Virus record (IMG/VR): IMGVR_UViG_3300042154_003205
Location: 1-60,277 of that record
Strand: one strand, 5' to 3'
Source of the DNA: a virus
Length of the DNA: 60,277 nt
A model generated the notes under the pieces. It did no database searches, had not been told where the DNA came from, and worked only from the letters and a program-made list of their open reading frames with translations. Below are positions 23,494-33,595 of the stretch, in pieces (within the stretch, counting starts at the first letter, position 1; the number at the start of each line of letters is the position of its first letter). Position numbers and translations under genes: made by a program.

Positions 23494-23792
23494 TGGCCAA
23501 CTATGACGCAACCAGCCCGTATTTTCTCACAGGATACAATCAGTTCTATCTTGATGTCATGGTGGATCGACCCTTGCCCAAGGAAAGTGATGACTTGAAT
23601 TTTACCATCAATCTCACTTATCAATATCGTCCAGACTTGTTGGCACATGACCTTTATAGTGATGCTCGACTGTGGTGGGTGTTTTATCAACGCAACCCCA
23701 ACACACTGACCAAACCGCCCTTGGATTTTGTAGTGGGCACCACGATCTATCTGCCCAAAATCACCACACTCAAATCTGTATTGGGATTCTAA
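23493..23792 (+). CDS. gp53: Baseplate wedge protein gp53 (LysM-like)
   Basis: This 99-aa protein contains TYQYRPDLLAHDLYSDARLW (about residues 43-62), then WVFYQRNPNTLTKPPLDFVVGTTIYLP, the compact LysM-like gp53 core in marine phages; T4 gp53 is longer (196 aa). gp53 clamps adjacent wedges in the baseplate inner ring. It is coupled to the preceding tube-cap gene (TAATG) and is followed 3 nt later by the hub gene. Synteny with gp5, gp25 and gp6 supports the call. Confidence 0.85.
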   Translation: MANYDATSPYFLTGYNQFYLDVMVDRPLPKESDDLNFTINLTYQYRPDLLAHDLYSDARLWWVFYQRNPNTLTKPPLDFVVGTTIYLPKITTLKSVLGF

Positions 23793-23795
23793 TAT

Positions 23796-26447
23796 ATGGC
23801 AGCACCTCCAATTCTCCCCAATGGTGTTGACAACACAAATAACAGCAACAGCAATGTAAATAAAAACAACGAAGATGCCGCGCCATCGTTGGATCCGGTC
23901 AATGTTTACGCTACACAGAAAAAGATTGACGAGTCAGGCAATCTCACAGCCACAAACGAAATAACACCACAGCCCAATGTGCTGGACAGATTCGCCAGCT
24001 ACACCTACAGCGCCAGTGTGTATTTGATGAGCACCTTGCAGTATGAACGTTTGTTGCGCAGAAAGAAAAAAGACATCAACGGATATTTTTTGCTGTTTCA
24101 AAGTGGTGGCGCACCCACCAACCGGGGTGGATTCCTGGGCAAAGGATCAGGTGAAGTGGGCGGACGAAATCCAGGCACTGAAGGTCTTGATGATCTGGGT
24201 GTGGACGACTTTGGTAGAAACCCTGCGTTTCCCCAGGATTTTTACATTGACTCTATCACCATAGACAATGCTTTGCCTGGACGGGCCACGCAAACAGCCC
24301 ACATGGTCACAGATCTCAAATTCACTGTGATAGAGCCTGGCAACATCACCTTGTTGGACCGACTGTATCGTGCAGTGCAAGATGCTGGACAGGTGCAAGG
24401 TGAGAATCAACCCATCAATTACACAGCAGCAGCCTATCTCATGGTCATACGCTGGTATGGCTATGACATCAATGGCAACCTGATGGCAGTTGGCGCTGCT
24501 GACCCCAACACAGGGCTAACAGACCCCAATGCTGTTGTAGAAAAGTTCATACCATTTATCATTAAAAAAATTGACTGGAGTGTGAGTTCAAAACTGGTCA
24601 CTTATGATTTTCACTGCGCACCCATTGGTCAAATGGTTGCTGGCGGCACCCGTCGCGGCACTGTGCCTTATGACACACAGTTTACAGCATCGTCAGTGAG
24701 TGCGTTGCTGGGCAATGGTTTGCAATACACATCCGGCACAGCACCCAACGCCAGTCCAGGAAACTCCACAACCACAGGTGGTGCATTTTCTCGGCCAGAC
24801 TTTTCTCCACAGGCTGTTTCTGGATCAACAGCGCAGCCACCTCCGCCCAAGGCATCTGCGGCACCCAGTGGCAAGCTGGTGATCAAACAAGGACTCATGG
24901 GAGCAATGAATGCATATCAGCAAGAGTTGGTAAAAAAAGGCATTTATGATGTGGCAGACACTTATGCCATTGAGTTTGCTGGTGGCATTGGCGATGCTAC
25001 ACTGAGATTGCCTGGCAGAATTAACCAGGCAGACGATGGTCCCATGGGACCTCCAGATCCAAATCAAGCACTTGATCCAGCAAAAAACCCTGTGGACATC
25101 TCAAATCGCAACTTCAGTGTCACTGCTGGCATGCAGTTGGTGCAGGCCATTGACCTTGTGATCAGAAACAGCAGTTACATACTGGATCAGCAGTTGACAG
25201 TGATAGATGCCAAGACTCAAATTGAAACTCCCAATCCCAAAAGAGACCTTACAAAGCCCATGAAATGGTATGAAATCAGTTTTGAAGCAACGCAAAACAA
25301 AAAATATGATCCCAAACGTCGAGACTATGCCTATGACATTTTGTTCATTGTGACTCCTTATTTTTTGCAAAACTTTGAATCTAGATATTTCCCACTCACA
25401 AGATTCCGTGGCGTGCATAAATCATATCCCTATTGGTTCACTGGTGCCAATACCGCAGTGCTGGATTTCACTGCCAACTTCAACAGTCTTTACAACCTAA
25501 CAGTAACTGGCACCAATGCGCAAGACAGTGTGGCAGCACGTCAAAGAGAATTGTTCACTGCCAGCATGCGAGAAATACCCAAGTATACTTACTTGGCTGC
25601 CAGCTCCGAAAGTAGAGCAGGCGAAGACGGTCGTGCGCTGGAGGTGCAGGCCAATGCTGCCGAATATCTCTATAGTCCTGGTGACATGGGCACTACCAAA
25701 ATGCGTATCATAGGAGATCCAAGTTGGATTCAACAAGGTAGTATATCCGGTGGCGTCAATGCCAAAGAATTCAGTTTTTCACCGTTTTTTCCTGATGGTA
25801 CCATAAATTTTGATTCTGAACAAGTAATGTTTGAAATTTCATGGCAACGTCCCAACGACTATAATATAACCACCGGGCTGGCAGACCCTTATGCCGGGGG
25901 AAACAACAAAGATCGACTGCCAATACAAAGTACAGTTTACCAGGCCACGCGAGTGGTCAGTGAGTTCAGACAAGGCAAATTTGAACAGACCATTGAAGGC
26001 TCATTGTTTTTCTTTCCCAAACCCGATGGCACTAACACTGTGGGCAAGTCCACTGGGCAAACCACTGCGCAGACCACAAGTAGTGGTAATGACAATGCCA
26101 CAGATGTGGCAAATCTGTCTAGGTCAAACGCACAGACGCCCACAGCAGCACAAAACTTTGTAGCCACCACCAATAACAATATAGTCAGCAAAGTGACCAA
26201 TGGAGCAGCGTTGTCCTCTACTGGCACTATACCAGCCACTGCTCCTCCACCCACCAACATTGTGGCTGTTGCCACACCACCAGCGGCTGTGAACAGCAAT
26301 AGCACAGTTGGTCCATCATCATATCCGCGGGCATCCACTGGATCTGGAGTGGTTCCAATCAAGACCACACAATCAGCGCCACAACCGTTGAATGTCAACC
26401 CGTTTGCCACAGCGGGTCGCACACAAACCATAGTAAGAGAAAGTTAA
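23796..26447 (+). CDS. Baseplate hub-like structural protein
   Basis: This 883-aa virion protein has an N/D-rich disordered start (about residues 1-60), then TYSASVYLMSTLQYERLLRR and GYFLLFQSGGAP (about 70-110), a first conserved core with SITIDNALPGRATQTAHMVT and ERLYRAVQDA-like helices, FIIKKIDWSVSSKLVTYDFH, and a second core with PYFLQNFESRYFPLTRFRGV and YPYWFTGANTAVLDF (about 530-570). The last 170 residues are low-complexity T/A/N/P. I know this arrangement as a conserved structural protein of marine T4-like phages. Its place just before the spike gene suggests the hub (gp27) role, but no clear sequence match to T4 gp27 is visible. Confidence 0.6.
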   Translation: MAAPPILPNGVDNTNNSNSNVNKNNEDAAPSLDPVNVYATQKKIDESGNLTATNEITPQPNVLDRFASYTYSASVYLMSTLQYERLLRRKKKDINGYFLLFQSGGAPTNRGGFLGKGSGEVGGRNPGTEGLDDLGVDDFGRNPAFPQDFYIDSITIDNALPGRATQTAHMVTDLKFTVIEPGNITLLDRLYRAVQDAGQVQGENQPINYTAAAYLMVIRWYGYDINGNLMAVGAADPNTGLTDPNAVVEKFIPFIIKKIDWSVSSKLVTYDFHCAPIGQMVAGGTRRGTVPYDTQFTASSVSALLGNGLQYTSGTAPNASPGNSTTTGGAFSRPDFSPQAVSGSTAQPPPPKASAAPSGKLVIKQGLMGAMNAYQQELVKKGIYDVADTYAIEFAGGIGDATLRLPGRINQADDGPMGPPDPNQALDPAKNPVDISNRNFSVTAGMQLVQAIDLVIRNSSYILDQQLTVIDAKTQIETPNPKRDLTKPMKWYEISFEATQNKKYDPKRRDYAYDILFIVTPYFLQNFESRYFPLTRFRGVHKSYPYWFTGANTAVLDFTANFNSLYNLTVTGTNAQDSVAARQRELFTASMREIPKYTYLAASSESRAGEDGRALEVQANAAEYLYSPGDMGTTKMRIIGDPSWIQQGSISGGVNAKEFSFSPFFPDGTINFDSEQVMFEISWQRPNDYNITTGLADPYAGGNNKDRLPIQSTVYQATRVVSEFRQGKFEQTIEGSLFFFPKPDGTNTVGKSTGQTTAQTTSSGNDNATDVANLSRSNAQTPTAAQNFVATTNNNIVSKVTNGAALSSTGTIPATAPPPTNIVAVATPPAAVNSNSTVGPSSYPRASTGSGVVPIKTTQSAPQPLNVNPFATAGRTQTIVRES

Positions 26448-26456
26448 GGAGCAATT

Positions 26457-27959
26457 TTGTCAGAAGAAATACAACGCAGCAGAGGTCGCCCGCAAAATTA
26501 CAAACTGGATCGTGGCGGTGTACCCTCAGAATTTGGACCATTTGTAGGCATTGTGATGAACAATGTGGATCCCACACGGGCAGGACGGCTACAGGTATAC
26601 ATTGAAACGTTCAGTGGTGGTGACATGAACGACAGCACCAAATGGACCACTGTGCGGTATTTGCCAGGATTTTATGGCTACACACCTGCAGGCAAAAATG
26701 CAGACAACAATATTGGCCAATACACTCAAAATCAAAACGCCTATGGCATGTGGTTTACTCCTCCTGACATTGGCATCACAGTGTTGTGTGTGTTTGCCAA
26801 TGGAGACCGTCAGCTGGGTTATTACATTGGTGTGGTACCTGACACTGGGCTGGGACACATGGTACCAGCTGTGGGCAGCAGTGCCAACTATGTCGCCACC
26901 AACAAAAATCAAGAAACGTATTTTGCTGACGATGAGTATTTGCCAGTCACAGAAATCAACGTCAACAACGAAGCCATAGTTAATAATGGTAGATTTTTTA
27001 ATCAGCCCAAGCCAGTACACAGTGTGGCCGCTCAGGCATTCTTTCAGCAAGGGCTCAATAGAGATATTGAACGCGGGCCCATAAGATCAACCAGTCAACG
27101 AGAAACTCCCAGCAAAGTTTTTGGTATTTCAACTCCAGGAATACCAGTGTACAATGGCGGCATGTCTCCGCAGGACATCAGCCAAAAAATTCAAAATAAT
27201 GAAATCAGACCTGATCAAGCTGAAGTCATAGGTCGCATGGGTGGTCATACTCTTGTGATGGATGACGGTGACATCAATGGGCAAAATGCCTTGTTTAGAC
27301 TGCGCACACCAAAAGGTCATCAGATCACCATGAATGACTCAGGCAACTTTTTTTACATAACACATGCTAACGGGCAAACATGGTTGGAGTTTGGTGCCGA
27401 AGGCACAGTGGATGTGTTCAGTACCAACTCTATCAACATGCGCACTCAAGGCGATATAAACTTTCATGCTGATCGTGACATCAACATGTATGCTGGCGGC
27501 AACATACAAGTCAAAACTGCCAATGCTATGACAGTAGAGGCCATGACTGATTTAAATATTTCTGCACAGCGAGATTTTAAAATCTTCAGTAAAAATACAA
27601 TTGGTGTCAAGGCCGATGGTTCTTTAGTATTGAACAGCGCCAGTGGTTCATGGAATGGTGGCGATGCATTGTTGTTCACAGCCGGCGGAATAGATCTTAA
27701 TGGTCCTGCAGCAGCCACAGTCACAGCACCAATTCCCATAGCCAAGATCATGCTGGATGACACTGAGTTTGACACTGCCAAGGGCTGGCAAGTCAAAGAT
27801 GTTGCCTTGGAAACCATTGTACCCAGAGCACCCACACATGAACCTTACCCTTATCACAATCTAGGAGTAGACGTCAAAGTCAAACTGGAACCAGGCAAAC
27901 CCAACCCGCCACCAGGTGCACCGGCTGTGCCAGCAGGAGTGGTGATCAAAGCACTATGA
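26457..27959 (+). CDS. gp5: Baseplate central spike protein, gp5/VgrG-like
   Basis: This 500-aa protein has an N-terminal OB-fold (about residues 22-150: FVGIVMNNVDPTRAGRLQVY, WFTPPDIGITVLCVFANGD) and a C-terminal beta-helix (about 280-420) with short repeats such as INMRTQGDINFHADRDINMY and GNIQVKTANAMTVEA, the triple-stranded needle of gp5 and VgrG spikes. The lysozyme domain of T4 gp5 is absent, as usual in marine T4-like phages. The start is TTG at 26457: AAGGAG lies 5 nt upstream and overlaps the stop region of the hub gene. The stop overlaps the next ATG by 4 nt. Confidence 0.85.
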   Translation: MSEEIQRSRGRPQNYKLDRGGVPSEFGPFVGIVMNNVDPTRAGRLQVYIETFSGGDMNDSTKWTTVRYLPGFYGYTPAGKNADNNIGQYTQNQNAYGMWFTPPDIGITVLCVFANGDRQLGYYIGVVPDTGLGHMVPAVGSSANYVATNKNQETYFADDEYLPVTEINVNNEAIVNNGRFFNQPKPVHSVAAQAFFQQGLNRDIERGPIRSTSQRETPSKVFGISTPGIPVYNGGMSPQDISQKIQNNEIRPDQAEVIGRMGGHTLVMDDGDINGQNALFRLRTPKGHQITMNDSGNFFYITHANGQTWLEFGAEGTVDVFSTNSINMRTQGDINFHADRDINMYAGGNIQVKTANAMTVEAMTDLNISAQRDFKIFSKNTIGVKADGSLVLNSASGSWNGGDALLFTAGGIDLNGPAAATVTAPIPIAKIMLDDTEFDTAKGWQVKDVALETIVPRAPTHEPYPYHNLGVDVKVKLEPGKPNPPPGAPAVPAGVVIKAL

Positions 27960-29650
27960 GCACATTCACTTTTGATCTCAGCAGTCTGCAGGCATCAGGG
28001 ACTTCGTTTGAACGAGGATTGCGTGCCAACACGCCTGATGACAAACTCACTTATTCAGGCAATGATCCCATAGTATGGGATGGCGTGAACAATGAACGAC
28101 TGCGCCGAGGACTCAGTCCACTGCCCAATCCCAGACCTGTGGATGACGGCAGAACAGTCAACACCGGTCGCGGCGGCACACAATCCACAACCCCAGCCCG
28201 AGACGCCACTCCTGAAGAGCGGGCCGAAGGTGAAAGGTTGGCTCGAAAGTTTGGATTAATCAGCAATCCAGACCAAACATCAAGTACTTTTGAAGTAAGT
28301 GGGCCACCAAACATGACTCGTGAACAGGCATTTGCTATTTTTCAAAAGCAAGCATCTGCTGGTGGACTCACGGGATTTCAATCAGGCGACATACTCAGTG
28401 CGCAAACACAGGCCGCTGACGGTCTAGAGGCTGCTAGAGCTGAGTTGACACAAGGATTTGCAGGATTTCCTGGCACAGATCAAGGAGCACAAAATCAGTT
28501 GGTGAGCATTGCACAAAGTGCCAAACAGTCACTGGCTGCGGGCAACACAGGCAATTTGCAAAGTCGAATCACCAATGGCGGTACTTTACTGCAACAGACT
28601 TCGGCCAAAATTGGTGGGCTGTTTGGCGTGCCAGTGACCAATGGTATTGATGTTGCGAACTTTGCCAAAACAGCCACGGCAGTCATGCCCATGTCCGGTC
28701 TCAGCACCACTGATGTTCGTGCCACCATGGCGTCAGTTGGTGCAGCCACCGGACAAAATTTTGATCAAATAACCAATGCCGTGGGAGTGGGTAAGTTTGG
28801 ATTCAACGCCCCACAACTAGAAACAGCAGGACTGTTAAAACCAGGTACCGCCAGTACATTTCTCAATCAAGGATCCAATGATTTAACATCGGTGTTGAAA
28901 AGTCCTGCTGTGTGGACCGGTGCAGGCGGTATCACCGGTCTTGACAGTTTTTTAAGTAATCCTGCGGCACAGAATTTGACACAGCAAAATTTGATGAGTT
29001 CAGGTTTGGCCACAGCCAGTTCACTGGGTGTCCCGCTCAATGGACTCAATGCCAAGGAACTCGGCGGAATATCCTCGGTGTTTGCCAAAGATTCAGCAGC
29101 CGGAGCTGACTGGATCAAAGGACAATTATCACCAGACAAACAAGCTGATTTTGATACCAAGTTCAAAGAAGCACAATTTGCTGTTGGCACAGCAGAACAA
29201 AAACTCAATGATGCTGTACTACAACAAGCACCACCAGGAGAAGCCACCAACACAGTTGATCGAACCACAGTTGATGCCGCTGCTACCAGAGTTGTGGGCA
29301 ACAACAAAGTTCCCAATACCAATTACGGCAACGAAAAAGCTGATCAAACTTTGATAGATGAGAACAAGGCTTTGAGAAAAGAAATAGGTGCATTGATCAC
29401 AAGAATAATAGATGTCAATGCTCAAAATGTCACCGCTGCAACAGCAGAAGCAGCGATTGCACAAATGACAGCCATACGCAATAGTTTAGAAACTGTGAGA
29501 GAAAAAGCAATATCACTTCGGACTAGGACCTTGAATGCCAACCCGTATAGTGAAAGCCTCTATCAAAAACTCAACGAAGAACTTGCAGATATAGTAGCTG
29601 CTATTAACAATATCAATGATTATATTAGAATCTATAGGCAGTTGAAATAA
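27956..29650 (+). CDS. Virion structural protein of the tail operon
   Basis: This 564-aa protein is A/G/Q/N-rich. The central part, FGFNAPQLETAGLLKPGTAS then SPAVWTGAGGITGLDSFLSN (about residues 275-325), followed by NLTQQNLMSSGLATASSLGV, matches a conserved cyanophage structural protein I recall with GLLKPGT and WTGKxG motifs. The C-terminus (about 455-560) is a coiled coil. It may contact the hub or spike, but the function is not known. It is coupled to the spike gene by a 4-nt overlap. Confidence 0.6.
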   Translation: MSTFTFDLSSLQASGTSFERGLRANTPDDKLTYSGNDPIVWDGVNNERLRRGLSPLPNPRPVDDGRTVNTGRGGTQSTTPARDATPEERAEGERLARKFGLISNPDQTSSTFEVSGPPNMTREQAFAIFQKQASAGGLTGFQSGDILSAQTQAADGLEAARAELTQGFAGFPGTDQGAQNQLVSIAQSAKQSLAAGNTGNLQSRITNGGTLLQQTSAKIGGLFGVPVTNGIDVANFAKTATAVMPMSGLSTTDVRATMASVGAATGQNFDQITNAVGVGKFGFNAPQLETAGLLKPGTASTFLNQGSNDLTSVLKSPAVWTGAGGITGLDSFLSNPAAQNLTQQNLMSSGLATASSLGVPLNGLNAKELGGISSVFAKDSAAGADWIKGQLSPDKQADFDTKFKEAQFAVGTAEQKLNDAVLQQAPPGEATNTVDRTTVDAAATRVVGNNKVPNTNYGNEKADQTLIDENKALRKEIGALITRIIDVNAQNVTAATAEAAIAQMTAIRNSLETVREKAISLRTRTLNANPYSESLYQKLNEELADIVAAINNINDYIRIYRQLK

Positions 29651-29681
29651 CACCCCAGTAAAAACAACGTGAAAATTACAC

Positions 29682-29689
29682 TATAAATA
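29682..29689 (+). promoter_or_regulatory. Late promoter 5 nt before gp25 (TATAAATA)
   Basis: This perfect T4 late consensus is separated from the gp25 ATG only by TCAAC, with no ribosome site. A transcript from it would begin at or next to the A of ATG. Confidence 0.7.
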
Positions 29690-29694
29690 TCAAC

Positions 29695-30069
29695 ATGACC
29701 ACATTCATTGGATTCAACACTATCAATCAAAACAAAAAGTTCACACTCACTGACTTTGAGTTGATTCAGCGTGATCTCCTGAATGCTTTCAACATTCGCC
29801 AAGGTGAACTGCCGGGCCGCCCAGGATATGGCACCACAATTTACAGTTTTTTGTTTGAAAATCAAGTGGAACAACTGCAAGAAGAGTTGCGAGCCGAAAT
29901 ACAACGTGTGGCAGCTGGTGACCCCAGACTCACCATCAATGACATACAGGTGTTCCCTCAAGAAAATGGCATATTGATACAACTTCAAATTACAATTATC
30001 AACACCACCAACGCCGAAATACTCAGTATATTCTTTGACGAAACTACTCGCAATGCCAGTTACGTATAA
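29695..30069 (+). CDS. gp25: Baseplate wedge protein gp25
   Basis: This 124-aa protein is close to T4 gp25 (132 aa). It contains ELIQRDLLNAFNIRQGELPG then RPGYGTTIYSFLFE (about residues 22-55), the gp25/GpW-like core whose EPR-like loop (here LPGRPGYGT) contacts gp6, and IQLQITIINTTNAEILSI near the end. gp25 binds the sheath and inner baseplate. It stands between structural genes and directly before gp6. The TATAAATA box with a 5-nt gap suggests a leaderless message. Confidence 0.93.
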   Translation: MTTFIGFNTINQNKKFTLTDFELIQRDLLNAFNIRQGELPGRPGYGTTIYSFLFENQVEQLQEELRAEIQRVAAGDPRLTINDIQVFPQENGILIQLQITIINTTNAEILSIFFDETTRNASYV

Positions 30070-30088
30070 CTGCGCCGTTTTTATTATT

Positions 30089-30096
30089 AATAAATA
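30089..30096 (+). promoter_or_regulatory. Late promoter for gp6 (AATAAATA)
   Basis: AATAAATA lies 19 nt before the gp6 ATG, followed by AAGCACGGACGAGACAAAA, in which GACGAG may act as a weak ribosome site. It matches seven of eight bases of the T4 consensus. Confidence 0.6.
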
Positions 30097-30115
30097 AAGC
30101 ACGGACGAGACAAAA

Positions 30116-33100
30116 ATGGCAACAACCACAAGACAGACAGCAATATTTGGTGTAGAGGATTGGAAACAAATCTACCAAACTTACCGCGAAGCCGACTTTC
30201 AAAGTTACGACTTTGAAACTCTTCGTAAAAGTTTCATCGACTATCTGCGTTTGTACTATCCTGAAACATTCAATGATTACATTGAATCCAGTGAATTTAT
30301 TGCCTTGCTGGACGTCATGGCGTTCATGGGACAGGCACTGGCATTCCGTACTGATTTAAACACCAGAGAAAACTACATTGACACTGCTGAACGCAGAGAC
30401 TCAGTGGTGCGACTGGCCAATCTGGTCAGCTACACTGCCAAACGCAACACCGCAGCTGAAGGTTTCCTCAAAGTATTCAACGTTACCACAACTGAAAATG
30501 TGGTGGACTACAATGGCGTAAATCTCAGCAATGTCACTGTAAACTGGGCTGATCCTACCAACCCTGACTGGCAAGAACAATTCACTGCCATTATAAATTC
30601 TGCTCTAGTTGACAGTCAAAAAGTAGGACGTCCCGGCAATAGACAAACTATCCTAGGAGTGCGTACCGACGAATATGGCATCAACTTAGTGCCTGGTTTT
30701 TTGCCTGTTATTCCTTATACTGCCACAGTTGATGGCATCAACATGCCATTTGAAGCCACAACTTCTACATCAGTAGGGCGAGACTACGTGTATGAACCAG
30801 CACCACAGCCCAATACAGTGTTCAATGTTTTGTTTAGAAATGATCAATTAGGATTCCAAAGTTCCAACACAGGATACTTTTTTTTGTTCAAACAAGGTAT
30901 TTTACAAAATCAAGACTTTAATTTAGCAGAACGCATTGCTAATCGCACAGTGGATATCAATGTTGAAGGTGTCAACAACATGGATCGCTGGTTGTTTCAA
31001 CTGGACAATCTAGGAAACATCAGTCGCGAATGGCAGTATGTGGAAAATGTATACACCGCGGCAGCACAACGCAACAATGTGTTGCAACCTATCTACAGTG
31101 TTACCAGTAGAGCCAATGACCAAATAACCATGATTTTTGGCGATGGTGTGTTTAGTGAAATTCCAGTGGGCATATTCCGTGCCTATGTACGTGCTTCAAA
31201 CGGATTACAGTACATTATCAATCCTGAAGAAATGCAAAACGTTGTGCTGCCCATCAGTTACACTGACCGCAACGGCAACCTGCAGACCATAACATTTACC
31301 TGCGGCATCACACGTCCTGTGAGCAACAGTCAGGCACGTGAACCCATTGGCGAAATCAAACAACGTGCTCCTGCACGTTACTACACACAGAACCGCATGG
31401 TTAACGGGGAAGATTATAACTTGTTCCCTTATACACAGTACAACTCAATTATCAAAAGCAAGGCTTTGAATCGTGCAAGTATTGGAACCAGTCGCTATCT
31501 TGACTTAGTAGACAACACTGGCAAGTATAGTTCAACCAACACTTTTAGCAGTGACGGTGCCTTGTGGCGTCAAAACATATTGCCAACCATATTGTTTTCC
31601 TATGACAATCGCAATGACATTGCTGATGTTATAACCAATCAAGTACAACCTGCCTTGATTGGGCCCACGGCCAAACAGTTTTACTACGAAAACTTTCCAA
31701 GAGTGACCAGCACCACAGTGCCACTCAGTGTGACATGGTTGGCTGGATACACTTGGAATCAAAGCACCACCATGGCCAATGAAACCACTGGCTATTTCAG
31801 AAACACCACAACCAGTGCTATCTGGCCCAGTGGCACACCCATACCTGTGGGTGAATCAACCACCACAATGTTCAAGTATGTTATTCCAGGAGCACTGATC
31901 AAATTTGTGCCACCCACTGGTTACTACTTTGATCGTAACAACAGACTGGTACTGGGCTCGCCCACTCGCGCAGATGAACGTGTTGAAATTTGGGCCAGCC
32001 CTCAACTCATTGTGGGTGATGGTTACAACGGTGGCCTGGGCAACTTGACTTCAGGTGCTGGTCCTGTGACAATCAACAACTTTGTGCCCACTGGCGCCAT
32101 TGTAGACACCATCATTCCACTGTTTGTGACAGATCTGCCCACTGCTGTGGAACAGGCCATGACCGAACAGATCTTGTTGAATCGCAATTTTGGCTTGGGT
32201 TATGACAGCAACGGTGACATCACTGGCACACCTTATACCTGGTACATCATAACCAGTACCAATCTCAAAGTTTATGAAAGCAATGGCACCACAGTGGCAG
32301 CGTGGAGTCAGCAGTATGCTGATCAAAATGCACCTGGTCTAGATTCATCTTGGATGATATCATTTGTAGTGCAGAATCAAAACTACACCATTACATTCCG
32401 TGGACTTGCTTACAACTTTGGTTCAGTGTTGCAAACACGTTTCTTCTTCTATGAAGATCAATTGATATATGACAGTCGCACAGGCACCATCATCAAAGAT
32501 TTTGTCAACATCTTGGCAGTGAACACACAGCCCAACTCAACAGAATCCTTGCCAGGCGACATTTACACCACCATCATTGGACAACCTGTGGAAAGTGACG
32601 GCTATGTTGATGACTTCCAAGTGTTGGTCAGTTACCGTGACGCAGACAATGACGGTGTGCCCGACAACCCAGATTTCTTTGATGAAGTTGTGGGACCGGC
32701 TACCACAGCAGGACCTTATGTGTTCTTGCAACTGACAGTAGACTTTGACAACCTACAACGTTACTTGTTGGTTGAACAAGGTGTTGTAATCTATGATTAT
32801 GGAACACTGGACGAAATTGAACTGGCTAAAACTGAGTGGACTCCTGGACAGGTGTTTTACGCCTACGAGGAAGATGCTTTCTATCAACTCAGTATTTCAG
32901 TCACAGGTGTGCGAACCATTGTGGCAGTATCAGGATGGATAGCCCGAACTGGCAGACAAAGTTTGTATTTCCAGTACCGCCACAACAGTCCACTCACCAA
33001 CAGAATTGACCCAGGCACCACCAACATCATTGACCTGTATGTGGTCACGCTGAGTTATTACACTGCCTATCAGAACTGGCTGCGTGACACCACAGGCACT

Positions 33101-33595
33101 GTGATTGAACCAGACATGCCCACCATTGATACACTCACCACCGAATATCAAAACTTGCAAGACTACAAAATGATTTCAGACAACATAGTAATCAATTCAG
33201 TGGTGTTCAAGCCCTTGTTTGGGCCCAAAGCCGCACAACAGTTGCGAGCCACAATCAAAGTCATTCGTGCGCAGAACTCAACAGCCAGTACCAGCGAAAT
33301 AAAAAGTGCTGTGCTTGCAGAAATGAATGCGTATTTCAGCATAGACAAATGGAATTTTGGCGACACGTTTTATTTCTCTGAACTGGCAGCATATCTACAC
33401 AGACAACTGGGTAGTATAATTAGTTCCGTGGTGTTGGTACCCTTGGACCAGCAAAAGAGTTTTGGCGATCTGTATGAAATTCGCAGCCAACCCAATGAAA
33501 TTTTTGCCAATGGTGCTGTTATCGACAACATAGATGTAATTGAAGCATTGACCAGTACTAACCTACGTACTGCACCAGGCAGCGGAGTAATTTAA
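30116..33595 (+). CDS. gp6: Baseplate wedge protein gp6
   Basis: At 1159 aa this is much longer than T4 gp6 (660 aa). The N-terminus (FGVEDWKQIYQTYREADFQS, FIDYLRLYYPETFNDYIESS, FIALLDVMAFMGQALAFRTD, residues 9-80) is the conserved gp6/gpJ-like wedge domain. The C-terminus (about 1040-1150: VFKPLFGPKAAQQLRATIKV, YFSELAAYLHRQLGSIISSV) is the gp6 dimerisation part. Between them lie long insertions of beta-rich modules. gp6 forms the ring that joins all wedges. The gene is followed by the giant gene, whose ATG overlaps its TAA (TAATG). Confidence 0.88.
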   Translation: MATTTRQTAIFGVEDWKQIYQTYREADFQSYDFETLRKSFIDYLRLYYPETFNDYIESSEFIALLDVMAFMGQALAFRTDLNTRENYIDTAERRDSVVRLANLVSYTAKRNTAAEGFLKVFNVTTTENVVDYNGVNLSNVTVNWADPTNPDWQEQFTAIINSALVDSQKVGRPGNRQTILGVRTDEYGINLVPGFLPVIPYTATVDGINMPFEATTSTSVGRDYVYEPAPQPNTVFNVLFRNDQLGFQSSNTGYFFLFKQGILQNQDFNLAERIANRTVDINVEGVNNMDRWLFQLDNLGNISREWQYVENVYTAAAQRNNVLQPIYSVTSRANDQITMIFGDGVFSEIPVGIFRAYVRASNGLQYIINPEEMQNVVLPISYTDRNGNLQTITFTCGITRPVSNSQAREPIGEIKQRAPARYYTQNRMVNGEDYNLFPYTQYNSIIKSKALNRASIGTSRYLDLVDNTGKYSSTNTFSSDGALWRQNILPTILFSYDNRNDIADVITNQVQPALIGPTAKQFYYENFPRVTSTTVPLSVTWLAGYTWNQSTTMANETTGYFRNTTTSAIWPSGTPIPVGESTTTMFKYVIPGALIKFVPPTGYYFDRNNRLVLGSPTRADERVEIWASPQLIVGDGYNGGLGNLTSGAGPVTINNFVPTGAIVDTIIPLFVTDLPTAVEQAMTEQILLNRNFGLGYDSNGDITGTPYTWYIITSTNLKVYESNGTTVAAWSQQYADQNAPGLDSSWMISFVVQNQNYTITFRGLAYNFGSVLQTRFFFYEDQLIYDSRTGTIIKDFVNILAVNTQPNSTESLPGDIYTTIIGQPVESDGYVDDFQVLVSYRDADNDGVPDNPDFFDEVVGPATTAGPYVFLQLTVDFDNLQRYLLVEQGVVIYDYGTLDEIELAKTEWTPGQVFYAYEEDAFYQLSISVTGVRTIVAVSGWIARTGRQSLYFQYRHNSPLTNRIDPGTTNIIDLYVVTLSYYTAYQNWLRDTTGTVIEPDMPTIDTLTTEYQNLQDYKMISDNIVINSVVFKPLFGPKAAQQLRATIKVIRAQNSTASTSEIKSAVLAEMNAYFSIDKWNFGDTFYFSELAAYLHRQLGSIISSVVLVPLDQQKSFGDLYEIRSQPNEIFANGAVIDNIDVIEALTSTNLRTAPGSGVI

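Noticed and set aside
25937-26431. 164-codon minus-strand frame opposite the hub-like gene
   Set aside because: It has no promoter or ribosome site and lies antisense to a low-complexity T/A/P region of a clear gene.
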